Assembly (NCBI GenBank): GCA_000969725.1
Contig: JXSR01S064090.1
Length of the DNA: 28,573 nt
Direction: 5' to 3' (one strand)
Origin: Ophiothrix spiculata
Lineage: Eukaryota > Echinodermata > Ophiuroidea > Amphilepidida > Ophiotrichidae
The translations under genes were made by a program, and so were the position numbers. Below the pieces are notes generated by a model. The model was not told the origin of the DNA and did not search any database. It saw only the letters and a list, made by a program, of their open reading frames with translations. Shown here one piece after another: positions 9,081 to 19,803 of the stretch. How positions within the stretch are numbered: the stretch's first letter is position 1; each line of letters opens with the position of its first letter.

Positions 9081-9708
9081 AACTACACCGCCCTTGAACA
9101 GTTGAAGGTTAATAACTATAAACGTTTTTCGCGGCGTTTAATTCTATACTTTAGGCAATTTTTTTCATGTTGAAGCTACTTCCTGTTTCAGTTCCGGAAA
9201 ATACCGATTGATGCATTTTTCATTTTAAATTTTTTCACGAACAAACTAAAGCATTACACACTGAAAAAATGATTGAATTTTGTTTGTAGAACTTTATACT
9301 AAAAAGTTCACTGACAAGAAGTTGAAAAGATAATGTCACTTTACAAAGATTAGATTTTATTTTCTTATTTTCATTCACTTTAATTCAATCTTTTCGCAAT
9401 TTTCTAAGCTCTCTATGGCAAATTTAACCAAATAAATGTCAAAATCTGTTTGGCGCAACATTTTAACTATGCCGAATTTATTTAGAATACGATGTCTATT
9501 TTCAAATAAGAACTTTATTTTAATGTTGCGCAGACTGCAATCTGAGAAATAATCCTATTTATAACAATTGTCGACTAGGTATTTTTCGTCTAGTTAAAAC
9601 GTGGTCTATGAAAGTTCGGCTGATCGGGCTAGACCCCGGAGCTCCCCGGACCAGACCTCGTGTAAGGCACATGGAAATAATTGCTGTAATCATTGTTATT
9701 TCATATGG
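9081..9708. other. No gene recognised
   Basis: This is AT-rich sequence. A short inverted pair GCGCAACATT (about 9452) and AATGTTGCGC (about 9522) encloses some 60 bp. A GC-rich patch at about 9617-9655 stands out (CCCCGGAGCTCCCCGG). No conserved coding signal was seen on either strand. Confidence 0.45.
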
Positions 9709-9775
9709 TCAGTGGTTCTTAAAATGGTTCTTCAGGTGACACCGTCACCTGAAGAGCCATTTCAAAAACCACTGA
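9709..9775 (+). repeat. 67-nt near-perfect hairpin with CAGTGGTT ends
   Basis: Two 32-bp arms (TCAGTGGTTCTTAAAATGG... and its complement ending CCATTTCAAAAACCACTGA) are separated by the three bases ACC, with 29 of 32 positions Watson-Crick paired and one G-T wobble. Ends starting CAGTGGTTCT are typical of hAT-type transposon termini, so this may be two hAT ends joined after internal loss. It could also fold as an RNA hairpin, but the tight loop is unlike usual microRNA precursors. No 8-bp target duplication is seen. Confidence 0.8.
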
Positions 9776-10762
9776 TAAACTTCACAAGATCAAGGCGCTA
9801 AGGTAGTTTTTCATTTAATACATTGATGATTTTAACATTGTTATCTTCTATCGCACGCTCCAGAGAGTCTATCTTTAACTACAACGTAGGCCTAATCGAT
9901 TGCTAATAGCTCTTGCAGGTTCAATGCGGGGGATGGGAGGCCCATTATATTTCCCAATGCGGGAATTTAATTACAAGCCGGGGCGTGTGAGTAAATGGTA
10001 AATATAGTGGTAAGTATAGCTTGAGGAGTGATATTTTGAATCTGGATATTTCATAGCCGAGACACTTCATACCCGTTTAATATGATACTCTGGTTGTTGT
10101 ATGTTTGTAGGTAAAAAGGGCCCGAAAAAGGAATGTATAATATTTTTTCTGGGTTGAACTTGAGTGTAAAATGAATCATTCAATATTAGAGAATCATGAA
10201 TGATCTAGAAATGATTTTTCTGCAAAAGTATTTGAAGTTTAAAAAAAATTCAAACTTAATGATGATCAGAAATTATCACTTATTTCATATTAATTTTATA
10301 TTTAACTTATTTTTTATCTATTAAAGTTACAATTAAGACCACTTCTTATTATTAAAGCAAATTTTATTCGGTCTTTAATGCCCTAAAATATCCTAATACT
10401 CTTAAAATACGGGTATGGACTGTCCCCAGGGGACTGTCTTGGTGTCTGCATTCAAAAAAGCCCTGTAAACTCTGAGCAATGTGTGACTCTGAGAAAGCAT
10501 TAGGGGAAACAAACACGATCGACACTGATGTGTCTAATAATATTCATCATTGAAGTGCAATAAGAAAAGAAATACAACAAAGCACTGATGGAGTAAGTCG
10601 GATGAGTATATATACCCCCTTTTGTTTAAAATCGTTGACTCGCTGATCTGCAATTAGGTCTATAAAAATTGTACTTAAGGGTTGATGACCTCCATCTGCT
10701 CAGGAAAATATGAATCCTAACTATTTTTAATCATGAAAAGATAAATAGTTTCCATTGGATTT
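9776..10762. other. No gene recognised
   Basis: AT-rich non-coding sequence without repeats strong enough to report. The short GTCCCCAGGGGAC palindrome at about 10420 is notable only as a short perfect inverted repeat. Confidence 0.4.
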
Positions 10763-10846
10763 TGCGGGGACTCGAACCATGGAATATGGCAGGGGTTAGT
10801 CATTCATTACGAGGCGGGAGATCTACCGCTAGGCTATCAAGGCAGC
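10763..10846 (-). mobile_element. tRNA-derived sequence (SINE head or tRNA pseudogene)
   Basis: On the minus strand an A-box-like TAGCCTAGCGGTAGA (10836-10822) and a B-box-like GGTTCGAGTCC (10778-10768) lie in the spacing of RNA polymerase III promoters, and CTCGTAA sits where an anticodon loop would be (CGT, threonine-like). The acceptor and T stems do not pair properly and about 10 extra bases lie in the variable region, so it is not a working tRNA. It is probably the head of a SINE or a decayed tRNA copy. A second such sequence of similar layout is at 26531-26604. Confidence 0.6.
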
Positions 10847-10849
10847 GTT

Positions 10850-11706
10850 AAGATCGTGAACTAAAATCTAAAACATAATATTTTGTTTCAGACTTTATTA
10901 TTTTGTCAGTTTAATAGATTGAAAAGAAAAAAGTTTGAAAGGTACGTTCTGAAAGTAGACAAAGACATTTTTACAAATTATAGACGTTACGTGTGTAAAA
11001 TTTATTTAAAATTAAACTTTATACGCCCTATAATATAGTTACCAAAATCAGTGTGTTTACCCGCGAACTTACATACATGTAATGGGCCTATACGTATTGA
11101 ACTTGCTCGTCATTATAACCATCGTCATTATAACCATCTTTGGCCTAAAATGACAAAAAAATCATTTGAGGCCTATTTTGGACCTATTTTCGGCAATATT
11201 TCAAAAAGTAAGTCAAAAATCAAAAATTTGAGAAATGCGTTCCTAGACATGTGTTTCTAGATTCTGAAAAGCTTTCGAGGTCCAACTTTTGATTTTTCTA
11301 AATTTAGTTAGGTTGTTTGCAAAAAAGTGGCCCAAGAACAAGGGTTTTTTGGACCTTGGTCCAGAATCGTACATTTTGGTCCAAAACTGACCTAACCATC
11401 ATCTTCTACATGAAAATCCACATCTAGAAATGTATACTTTTATATGGATTTCCTTATCGGTTGCTGAGTTACAAAGCATAAAATAATTTAGAAAATGAGG
11501 GGTTAACTGTGCCCTTAACTATGGTGAAAACTGCGCATGAAGCGTAAAATGGCCCCTCGTAATGGCTGCGATGTAGGAGGGCGTCCTTTCGAGAGTGCTC
11601 GGTCGGATTCGTCTATAGATCGGTTCTTATTTTTCTCGGTTTTTGAGCTGGTTGTTTTTATGAAGTTGTATCGACTGTTGATTAAAAAGCTTACGTTTAT
11701 GGTTAA
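10850..11706. other. No gene recognised
   Basis: Non-coding, AT-rich. Direct phrases ATTATAACCATC repeat at about 11112 and 11128. A 63-codon plus frame (11537-11728) runs into the MITE end and lacks family motifs; I do not call it. Confidence 0.4.
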
Positions 11707-12282
11707 GGCTCGGTGCAGACTTCACTAAAGTATAGAATATTCTGCCTAGAATATTCTATGCTGACTACAACATGGCGTAGGTCAGCGAGTAAAACTGTAT
11801 TCGGGGTACTCGCTCACCGAGTTAAAAAGTTATTTCAAGTCCCACCCATAATCCGTTGATTGTTATTGATTTGAATGACTGAATTTTTTTTTTTCACTAG
11901 AGACATAAGTTGCCATATGGATCGTCATTTTACAAACCATATAGGCCCACGTGTAGATTTGTTAGTTTATATGATGCCATTTTGGGGCAAATTTGGTAGT
12001 TTTTGAGACATAACCATTTTGAGACATTATAATAAACCCTCTCCCAGCTAACAATATTTATCCTCTACACTGCATATTCTTTGGTTTCCGGAAATTGTTC
12101 CAACAAAATAGTGGAAAAGCAAATACATATTTTTTTGAGAAAAAATGTAAAATTGACTGAGTCTGGTAAATAAAATATTCGATACCAGTTCATAGTTTTT
12201 ATATGATGTAGAATATTCGATGACGTCAGTATAGAATATTCTAAGCAAAATATTCTATACGATAGGGGAGTCTGAACCGGTC
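11707..12282. mobile_element. 576-bp TTAA-flanked MITE (piggyBac-like) with AGAATATTCT pairs
   Basis: TTAA at 11703-11706 and 12283-12286 flanks inverted ends (GGCTCGGTGCAGAC on the left; the complement of GTCTGAACCGGTC on the right). Inside each end lie two copies of the palindrome AGAATATTCT or its variants, on the left at about 11734-11758 and on the right at about 12227-12258, so the terminal inverted repeat spans about 55 bp. TTAA target duplication is the hallmark of the piggyBac superfamily. The interior has no transposase, so it would depend on a source element. Another palindrome half, TAGAATATTCGA, is at about 12211. Confidence 0.8.
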
Positions 12283-12286
12283 TTAA

Positions 12287-14242
12287 AGGTGACTGGAGAT
12301 ATACAGTACAGTATACATGTATATAGATTATTCGTTTTAAGGGTTGAGCGAGTCCATTTTTGGTTGGCATGATTGAAAAAAATATTTTAACGTTTTTGGC
12401 AAGATAGACATGTTTGTATTTAATACAATGATTATTAGAAAAGGTGGAAAATCACCAAAATATGTTTTTTAACTAATTATCCACAGAAAACTACTTCATT
12501 TGTTGTCTGTAACTATACGAGAGTCATTACGTACTTTACTTACCTCAGAAATAAATGACCTATGGTATTGTAGGTGATTATATAAAATATAGTACAAACC
12601 CAGTGTAATTTGGGGTGACAGTCAAATATAGAATTAATCTAGAAGAACATTGAACTAAACGCAAGATTGCTTGGAAAAAAAGACTTTTATAAAATGGCTG
12701 TTTTTGTAACCTAAAAGTTTTTAGTCGATTCAACACTATTCAACCCTCAAAAAGCCCAATTCACTCGTTTCGCGGCCATGTAGCCACAGGGCTGACAGAA
12801 TTAATTATCACAAAAATGACCCATTGATATCAAATATGTGTGTCCCTGTTAGCTCCTGTTTCTTTACCTTGAAAGTGGATCATTGAGCATGTTGAATAGA
12901 AATGCAGTTTACATTGTATAACCCATGATTATTATTGTGCATTTAAAATCCCATTTGTCGTTGTACATCCAATACACATATTTATTAGGAAACGTTAAAT
13001 GCTATGAACCCGAGTCAGCTAGCATGAACCAGCAAAATTAATTGACCTCGATTGTTCTTTTCCTTGACCAGTTGATCCATACAGTTTCAATAACTAGGTA
13101 ATGGTTGATAGTATATTTGGTTTTGGGTGTAATATGTCGGGAAATTTGGTTTTGTTACAGCCGCGCTTACAATAGAAAACGGTCGATGGGCGCTTTTTAT
13201 CGCTTTCATTCATATTAGATGGGCGTAGTTTTCAGGCACTTCGTGTATATAATTTGACACAAGACACAAGGTAGCCAACGCCTAATATCGGAAATAATGC
13301 AAACACTGGGATTCCTATTCTGGACTGTAGATGTGAGTATAAATTTCATTATATAATACAATATTATTTTCGTCATGATATGCATGACGCTGTGCATGAT
13401 ATGATATGCATGACACATGAAATGACTGATTGAAATCTAAAATGTGTCAAATCTCCATTTGTATTTTCTGACGTAGAAATCGGACTTTGTCAGGAAAATT
13501 ACTTATTTTCTAAATTTAGCGTCTCTAGAATCCTACAAAAAACCTATGGATGCTTAACGGAGTACGATGAGAAATGTTTATAGTCATTAAAAATAAATTT
13601 GATAAAGGATAACTCGACATTTGATGTCATCTTCGTCGACGAAAACTAGGTGTGCAAAAATACGTGCAATACCCCATATATTCTTTATCGTCACGAGCAT
13701 TTAATGGCATTATAAATTTTGAATAACATGCATAATTCCATTGTGAATATTTGGAGTTCAACCTACCAAAATTTCAACGAAATCGTGTCATTTGAAGTGC
13801 TTCAAAAATTACTAGTATGAGATTTCGGCAAAAAGGGGTCAACTTTTTCGAAGTAGTCTGCTGAACCCATTTTGAACTTGATCATCGACGTCAAATCATT
13901 TAAGGTTCATATACAAACTTAAGACTCTACATATGTCCACGAAAAATTATGATGATCGGACAAGTGTAAGTAGGCCAAAACTTGCAGTAAACTTGACGTT
14001 CAGCCAAGTGAGACGACAAAATGGCTCGTACCCTTAAACTATACAACCTATTGGTGGTTCTTATAAGAATTCAAGATCATTGATATATTAAACGGTTTAA
14101 ACTTGGTCGAAATAATATAAACCACCAAATTCAAAAGCTTCAAAAAAAATACCGATATTTTCAGGAAAAACATATAGGTCAAATGATAGATACTATTTAT
14201 ATTATCGAAATGACAAGGATGATTTTAAATTAGGAGTTATCC
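12287..14242. other. No gene recognised
   Basis: About 2 kb of AT-rich sequence with no conserved coding signal on either strand. 13372-13412 has a cluster of overlapping ATGCAT palindromes (GATATGCATGAC twice, GTGCATGAT). No transposon ends were identified. Confidence 0.4.
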
Positions 14243-14340
14243 CTTCAGTGGCTAAAGAAGACTTGTGGATGCAGGTCTCAGGCTACCACAGCTCTGTAAT
14301 ACAGTAAGCCTTGATACAATTTCTACTATGGATACACCAA
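14243..14340 (+). repeat. Upstream pseudo-LTR segment of the PLE
   Basis: GGAGTTATCCCTTCAGTGGC through GATGCAGGTC, CTACCACAGCTCTGTAATACA and CTTGATACAATTTC is repeated, in order and in the same orientation, downstream of the PLE coding region at 18308-18356, 18445-18463 and 19422-19470. Flanking direct repeats of this kind are typical of Penelope-like elements. A GACTTG/CAGGTC stem follows CTAAAGA, a layout that could be a worn hammerhead, but no GAAAC follows. Confidence 0.7.
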
Positions 14341-16590
14341 GACTGTAGTGTTAAACAACATACTCGCCCGTCTTGAAAATGATTTCGGCAGTGAATGCCT
14401 GAGATATTTCCGCAAACTGGAAAAGCTGGAGCGGAACATTGCTCGCTTTAGATGCCATCTCCACTTCACCCTTCATCGTAAATATCGCAATATGATACCT
14501 AGGAGCCTGAAACTAAAATCTTCTGTTCATGGACATAAAGCTAACAATATCCTCCGGGACGCTGAGAAATCTTTGCTTACTTAACGGATCCGCCAAATTA
14601 ACTTTAGAAATTCCCAATTTCAAAATCAAAAGTTGGAGGTAGAATTCAGAATTTCTGTTTACACACTTGCCTAGTGATAGATATGATGAAATAGTCGAGT
14701 TTACTCACAAACCTGCTGTGGATGAAACCGCTGTGTGCAAACCTAGACAACAAGAGAAATTTGCCAACCTTGTTGACAAGGAGAAGAAGCGGACTAAGTC
14801 AGAGGCTAATAACTTCAATCTCTCGCCAGAGGAAATTGAGGAGGTAACCAGTAAGTGGGTTGGTGGGTTATCAATGTCTCGGACTGTGATCTTAACGAAC
14901 ATGAAATCTCAGTGTTGAAGAATGGCCTCAATTTCGCTGCTACGCCCACTAAGATACCCGTGGATGATATGATCACTGCAGTTGAAACAGCAGTCAGACA
15001 TGGTGGTTTGGACTCGCAGCTGAAATTCGCAGTAAAGCTAGTGATTTATAATTTGTACCATGCCAAGCCCCCCCCCCAAGAAAAAAGGTAACATTTCTAC
15101 CAAGGAGATGGGGGCTATTCGTTCACTTAAGGACCACCAGGACATTATGATCGTCCCAGCGGATAAAGGTCACGCTCTTGTTGTGTTGAATACTGCGGAC
15201 TACAAGAAAAAAGCTGAGTGATAATAAGACCTATGTGAAACTCAAAAATCCAACCGAGAAAAGTTGGTTAAGATCATCAAATCTATCAAGGAAAGTGGTG
15301 CTATCACCGACATCAAATACAGACAACTCTACCCAGTGAGGAAGTTCCTAAGTTTTATGGCCTGCCGAAAGTCCACAAGGCACAATCCTCTTCGACCTAT
15401 TGTTGCTTGCAGCGGTTCCAATACGTATGCGTCTGCTAAGTTCATAGCCGATATCATTTCTCCGTTGGTTGGTCAATCTGATTATCATATTATGAACAGC
15501 AAGGACTTACTGATTAAACTTCAAGACTTCACTCTTATTGAGGATGAGGAGTTGGTGAGTTATGATGTCACCGCTCTTTTCACATGTACTCCGGTAAATG
15601 AAACTATCACCATCATTGAGGAACGCCTTCAAAATGATGATACCCTACCAGAGCGTACCAACCTGACAGTGGATCAAATTGTTGAGCTGCTCCGTTTTCT
15701 CCTTACCACCACATACTTTCAGTATGGTGGGGAGTTAACAACCACTTAGAAGGCGCAGCTATGGGTTCACCTGTTTCCGCGCTGACTACTAATATATTTA
15801 TGGAGGACTTTGAACGTAAGACCCTGTCATAGTACCCTAATATCCCGCGGTTTTGGGGTCGCTATGTCGATGACACCATGGTCATAATTATGAAATATGA
15901 AAATGAGAACTTTACCAACCACATAAACACTCTCCATCCCGCAATCAAGTTCACCATAGAGAGGGAGTTAAATGGTCAACTCCCCATGCTTGATGTCCTG
16001 GTCAGTCGCGAAACAGATGGCACGTTAAGTTTTCAGGTATATCGCAAGCCAACTCATACCGATCAATACCTGAATTTCGCCTCCCATCACCCTAAGTTGC
16101 AGCACAAATTGGGTGTAATAAGAACTAGAGCTAGATAGAGCTTCTTCCATTGTCACCAAGAAGGAAGAACTTAATAACATCTACAGATCCCTGGCAGTGT
16201 GTGGCTACAGCAAGTGGACAATTGATATTGCTAACAATAAGTCTTAACTAAACAAACCCGCCGGCTCCGCCGTAATGACAATACCGCACACCGAGTCAAA
16301 GGCTGGTGTTAGTGAGAGTCTCCGGCGTTTGCTTATATCCTTTGGTATAACTATCCATGTGAAGCCCCAGAAAACCATCCGCTCAATGCTTGTTGCACCA
16401 AAGTATAAGACTCACAAACTTGACAAAGCATGAGCCATTTATGGTCTCAGTTGTTTAGACTGTCCCTCATATTATATTGGCGAGACCGCTAGGGCTCTCA
16501 GAACTCGTCTTAAGTAGTGAACATGAACGGCCAACCTCAGAACACACTATCAACGAACATCATAAGATCGACTGGGATGGCGTGCGCATA
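14330..16590 (+). pseudogene. Penelope-like element reverse transcriptase, frameshifted
   Basis: Pieces of one long PLE protein appear in shifting frames. The N-terminal region (14348-14584) contains LERNIARFRCHLHFTLHRKY. Then come FAATPTKIPVDDMI (about 14931), IMIVPADKGHALVVLN (about 15147), FYGLPKVHK (15350-15379, out of frame with both neighbours), RPIVACSGSNTYASAKFIAD, SYDVTALFTCTPV, AMGSPVSA (15758-15781) and the catalytic block RYVDDT (15860-15877). LPMLDVLVSRETDG and VYRKPTHTDQYLNFASHHP follow. These are the ordered blocks of PLE reverse transcriptases. Several frameshifts and stops (for example TAG after RKTLS near 15830) kill it. The GIY-YIG domain follows. It is not a host gene, and the copy is inactive. 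Confidence 0.92.
16430..16590 (+). pseudogene. PLE GIY-YIG endonuclease domain, part 1
   Basis: IYGLSCLDCPSYYIGETARA followed by RTRL is the start of the GIY-YIG nuclease that PLEs carry after the reverse transcriptase; YYIGET (16470-16487) is the second half of the signature. SEHTINEHHKIDWDGVRI then leads to 16590, where the domain is broken by an inverted-repeat element and resumes at 18131. In PLEs this nuclease nicks target DNA to prime reverse transcription. A stop (TGA at about 16433) and a frameshift (TAG at about 16515) are already present. Confidence 0.88.
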
Positions 16591-18130
16591 CACTGAAAAC
16601 CTAAACTTGACGGCTCAACTATAGGTAAAAGCTAGTCCAACTGGTGCCCACTTGGACGAGCTTTTACCTAGTCAAGCTAGATTGACTAATTTAATGTTAG
16701 TTGCTGGACTAGCTTTTGCCTAGTCGGTCTTGTTCGTCGACCCAGCTCGACTAGTTTAAACTAGTCGCTCGACTAGTTTTTGACTAGGTTAAAGCTAGTC
16801 CAGCTGGTGCCCACCTTGACGAGCTTTTACCTAGACAAGCTAGATTAACTAGTTTTAGGCTAGTCGCTCGACTAGCTTTTGCCCAGTCAGTCTTGCTCGT
16901 CGACCCAGCTCGGCTAGTTTAAACTAGTCGCTCGACTAGTTTTTGACTAGGTAAAAACTAGCTTTTGCCCAGTCGGTCTTGCTCGTCGACCCAGCTCTAG
17001 TTATAATAAACAACCAGCATTAAGCTTACCATGGACGGTCGGTGACACATATGTGAAGTATGGGTAAACGCTATATCCTCAAATCCATAATGTATATTAT
17101 ATGAAGTACAGAATTAAGTATAAAATTTTATAAAAGAGTGACCTCACTCAGCACTCAGTGCAGTAACAGCTGACTTCTATACAGGTGTACATTGTAAGAA
17201 TTCAAAAATAAGCTTTTCCAAGGTGAAAGGAATGACCTTTGACGTGACGTGTTATTGCATTGCAGCTCGACTAGTTTTAACTAGTCAATCCTCCAATCCA
17301 GCCTGACTACTTTTCTCCATAATGGTTGCGAAACTAGTTTAGCACCAATTTTAAGCTCGAGGCTCATTCCAGTGAAAACTAAACCTTTTTTGATTTCAAG
17401 CAAAAAATCAGCTTTTTTATTCGACCACATTAGCATTTTTTCAGTCATACGTTTGTAACTCGGTACGTGAAAAGCATTTTCTAATCAGAAATTTTTTTCT
17501 ATCCGTGCATGAATGAGCACATGTTTTAATTCAAAAATGTCACAAACGTTACCAAAAAGTTACACCAAAATGTCACAAACGTTACCAAACGTTACAACAC
17601 AAAACAATGCATCGATATAATGTTCTGTAATTTTCATGACATATTTGTAAATATGTTACCCATAATCGGTGTAGAGTGCAATAAAAAACTCGTTGACACT
17701 TCAGAGCATTTGTACTTTGAAGTCATTTGGAGCAATAAACTATTTCCGTGCGAGGTCACAAACGTTACCGAGCGTTACATGAACTTTACTCAGGACTTTG
17801 GCAATTAATTTACTTTCCAAACATCTACATGTCTTGACCCCATCAGTGAGCACCATTATCAACAACAAACTCGTGTATATAATGTTTATGCTAGGTTATG
17901 TAGCCGTTTAAAAGTGAAATTTTTCAATTTTCGGTCACAAACGTTACTTTGGAATAGCCCTCGACGATCATGCTTGACTAGTTTTTTCCGACTTTTGAAA
18001 CCAGTTCAGCTTGCTCGACTAGTTTGGTTATCTGCTCGACTAGAATAAACTAGTCAAGCATGCTTGACAGGGTTGACCGATTAGTTCAAAGCTAGTCAAG
18101 CATATAACTGACGAGTTTTAGTTTACAGTG
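16591..18130. mobile_element. ACTAGT-array inverted-repeat element 1 (in PLE)
   Basis: The ends CACTGAAAAC and GTTTACAGTG are inverted, flanked by TA on both sides. Removing the element and one TA restores the PLE codons for GVRI-LDREEDW across the junction, so insertion was precise with a 2-bp TA target duplication, as in Tc1/mariner relatives. The subterminal zones (16620-17000 and 17265-17350, 17965-18115) are crowded with CTAGTC, GACTAG and ACTAGT motifs on both strands. A 163-bp sub-repeat recurs at 16631 and 16794 with a partial third copy from 16951. The interior carries four TCACAAACGTTAC copies. No transposase frame is visible, so it is nonautonomous. Confidence 0.88.
17540..17947 (+). 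repeat. Four TCACAAACGTTAC motifs inside element 1
   Basis: Exact 13-bp copies lie at 17540-17552, 17573-17585, 17756-17768 and 17935-17947, with further AACGTTAC or GCGTTAC variants nearby. They are in one orientation and irregularly spaced, so this is not a simple tandem array. They sit in the central region away from the ACTAGT arrays; function unknown. Confidence 0.75.
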
Positions 18131-18270
18131 TACTTGACAGAGAAGAAGACTGGTCACATATTTGGAGAGGGGTGCGAGAAGCCATCCATATTCGGAGATC
18201 CGGCAGCGACTTCAACAGAGACCGGGGGCGCCATGATCTCCCAGGTATTTACAACAAGCTTTTAGCATAG
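18131..18270 (+). pseudogene. PLE GIY-YIG endonuclease domain, part 2 (C-terminus)
   Basis: Directly after the inserted element the frame continues LDREEDWSHIW, then EAIHIRRSGSDFNRDRGRHD, LPGIYNKLLA and a TAG stop. EAIHIR and N-DRGRHDLP-IYN are characteristic closing motifs of Penelope-type proteins. The stretch is nearly undamaged, unlike the reverse transcriptase part. Confidence 0.9.
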
Positions 18271-18463
18271 ATCAAAACCAATCAATAACTATGGATTAAT
18301 TCGAACGGAATAATCTCTTCAGTTGCTAAATAAGACTTGTGGATGCAGGTCGCAGGCTCCGAGTGAGGTGCAATAAAATGCTCCATTCATTTTTTTTTTT
18401 CAAGAACGGCGCAATTCTACAAAAATAACTGCACCTTGATGAGCTTACCACAGCTATGTAATA

Positions 18464-19421
18464 CAACTTTAACTTCAACTTCAAATTTATTTACAATATC
18501 ACAAATATCACATATATAAAATACATTAAAATTAGCATAAACAAACAAACAAAGCATGATATTGTGGGAATGATCAAAAGGCCAAAAAGGCCTGTAGGGA
18601 TCATCCCATACAGCAAAAATTAAAACAAAATACACCACATGAGCTAAACGGAACAAACAAATAAAGACAAGAAATGCCCAAAGCTAAGCAAAAATCAAAT
18701 CATATGTACTTAGATGATAATTCAGTTTTGTACATATTTTTAAAATGTTTGGTGCTTTTGCAAAGTTTTAGGTTTTTGTTTAATGAATTCCATAAATTGA
18801 GCCCTGCAACTCTTATAGCCTGATCAGAGAAAGATTTTTTTTCTTTTATGAATGCTATAGTCTAGAGCATTTCTTGTTCTGTATTTGTGTACTTGATTGC
18901 GTTTAGTGAAGTATCCCGGAAATGTTAATAGTATAAAATTAACTTGATGTTTATACATAAATATTCCCAATTCTGCTTTGAAGGTGCCAAAAACATTTAA
19001 AATCTTATGCTTATAGAATAATGGTCCCGTATGGCATCTATAATGTTCATATGAAATTGTCCTCATTGCCCATTTTTGCAGTTTGTATATTTTATCCAGG
19101 TAGGTTTTACATTCATTTCCCCATATTAGAACGCCATAATTGATTATAAGGGAGCACAAGAGTGCAGTACAATGAATATAAAGCATGTTGTGGTACAAAA
19201 GGTTCCAATTTAGTCAATATTCCAATATTTCTTGATATTTTCTTAGTTATGGCATTAATATGATTTTTCCACGTCAGATTTTCATCGATAATGACACCCA
19301 GAAATTTTGTTGAGCCTACTCGAGCTAGTTATACATTATCTAATATTACATTAAGTTTACGTGCAGCGTCAATATATCTATTAGTGGTAACTGAAGTACC
19401 TAGCAACATGTAGTTTGTTTT
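18464..19421 (-). mobile_element. 5'-truncated LINE (Jockey/CR1-like) in PLE pseudo-LTR
   Basis: The minus strand holds the last part of a non-LTR retrotransposon protein, then a 3' untranslated region with AATAAA and a tail of TTGAAG-type repeats (18466-18495), the usual LINE 3' end. The 5' end is cut at about 19421, where PLE sequence resumes. TACA is shared at both junctions and may be a short target duplication. Orientation is opposite to the PLE. Confidence 0.85.
18700..19421 (-). pseudogene. LINE reverse transcriptase C-terminal part
   Basis: Reading leftwards: TNYMLLGTSVTTNRYID, a stop, FLGVIIDENLTWKNHINAIT, KKISRNIGIL, HCTALLCSLIINYGVLIWGN, LQKWAMRTIS, FYKHKILNVF, YRTRNALDY, then after a one-base shift in an A run near 18835, SDQAIRVAGLNLWNSLN and a closing stop at 18700-18702. 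FLGV-ID--L-W--HI, Y-GL-IWG, LQK-A-R-I and G--LWNSL are the standard landmarks of this LINE region. At least one stop and two frame changes make it a pseudogene. Confidence 0.88.
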
Positions 19422-19470
19422 ACAGTAAGTCTTGTGACTGTTGTTTTAATACAATTTCCAATATATGAGT

Positions 19471-19803
19471 TATGTTATTAATAGCTTTTATAAAAAATGA
19501 ATACTAAAGATATTTGGTCTTTTGTCATATCATATATAATATACACTGTATATTGTACAGGGATGCCTAAAATGAGCAGCCGTTGCATTTTGAAGTGTAA
19601 CCAAAACTTCTTTCACATTTGTCTCTCATTTTGGTTGTAGATCAAAGTACATCATTCTTTACATAAATTCATCAGGAAATATTTCCGTGAGTACCAAAAT
19701 ATTGGATTTGAGTTTAAGAACTTCTAATCGTTATTCTAATCAGGTTGCATTTACAAACATTGGGCCCTGCACTTTAGATTTTTTATTTAAACTGTCCAAT
19801 AAA
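19471..19803. other. No gene recognised
   Basis: AT-rich spacer between the PLE end and the second ACTAGT-array element; ATATAATATACACTGTATATTGTACAG-type local palindromes occur at about 19535-19560. No coding signal is seen. Confidence 0.4.

Larger units (their letters stand above)
18308..19470 (+). repeat. Downstream pseudo-LTR segment of the PLE, interrupted
   Basis: 18308-18356 repeats 14243-14291, 18445-18463 repeats TACCACAGCT-TGTAATACA, and after the LINE insertion 19422-19470 resumes with TACAGTAAG-CTTG and ATACAATTTC. An extra 88 bp at 18357-18444 (GAGGTGCAATAAAATGC..., with AGGTGCA/TGCACCT near its ends) is absent from the upstream copy. It is either an insertion here or a loss there. 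Confidence 0.65.

Noticed and set aside
10763..10846. Functional tRNA gene
   Set aside because: A and B boxes are present but the acceptor and T stems do not pair.
11734..11758. Heat-shock element reading of GAAtaTTC repeats
   Set aside because: The spacing between the two GAAnnTTC units does not keep the 5-bp phase of heat-shock elements; the transposon-end explanation is simpler.
12048..12370. Two overlapping minus-strand open frames of 66 and 101 codons
   Set aside because: Both cross the end of the TTAA-flanked MITE and its palindromes and show no family motif.
14265..14300. Hammerhead ribozyme in the larger PLE's pseudo-LTR
   Set aside because: CTAAAGA and a GACTTG/CAGGTC stem are present, but neither copy has the CTGANGA or GAAAC core.
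14705..14902. Minus-strand open frame opposite the PLE
   Set aside because: It is the antisense shadow of PLE coding sequence.
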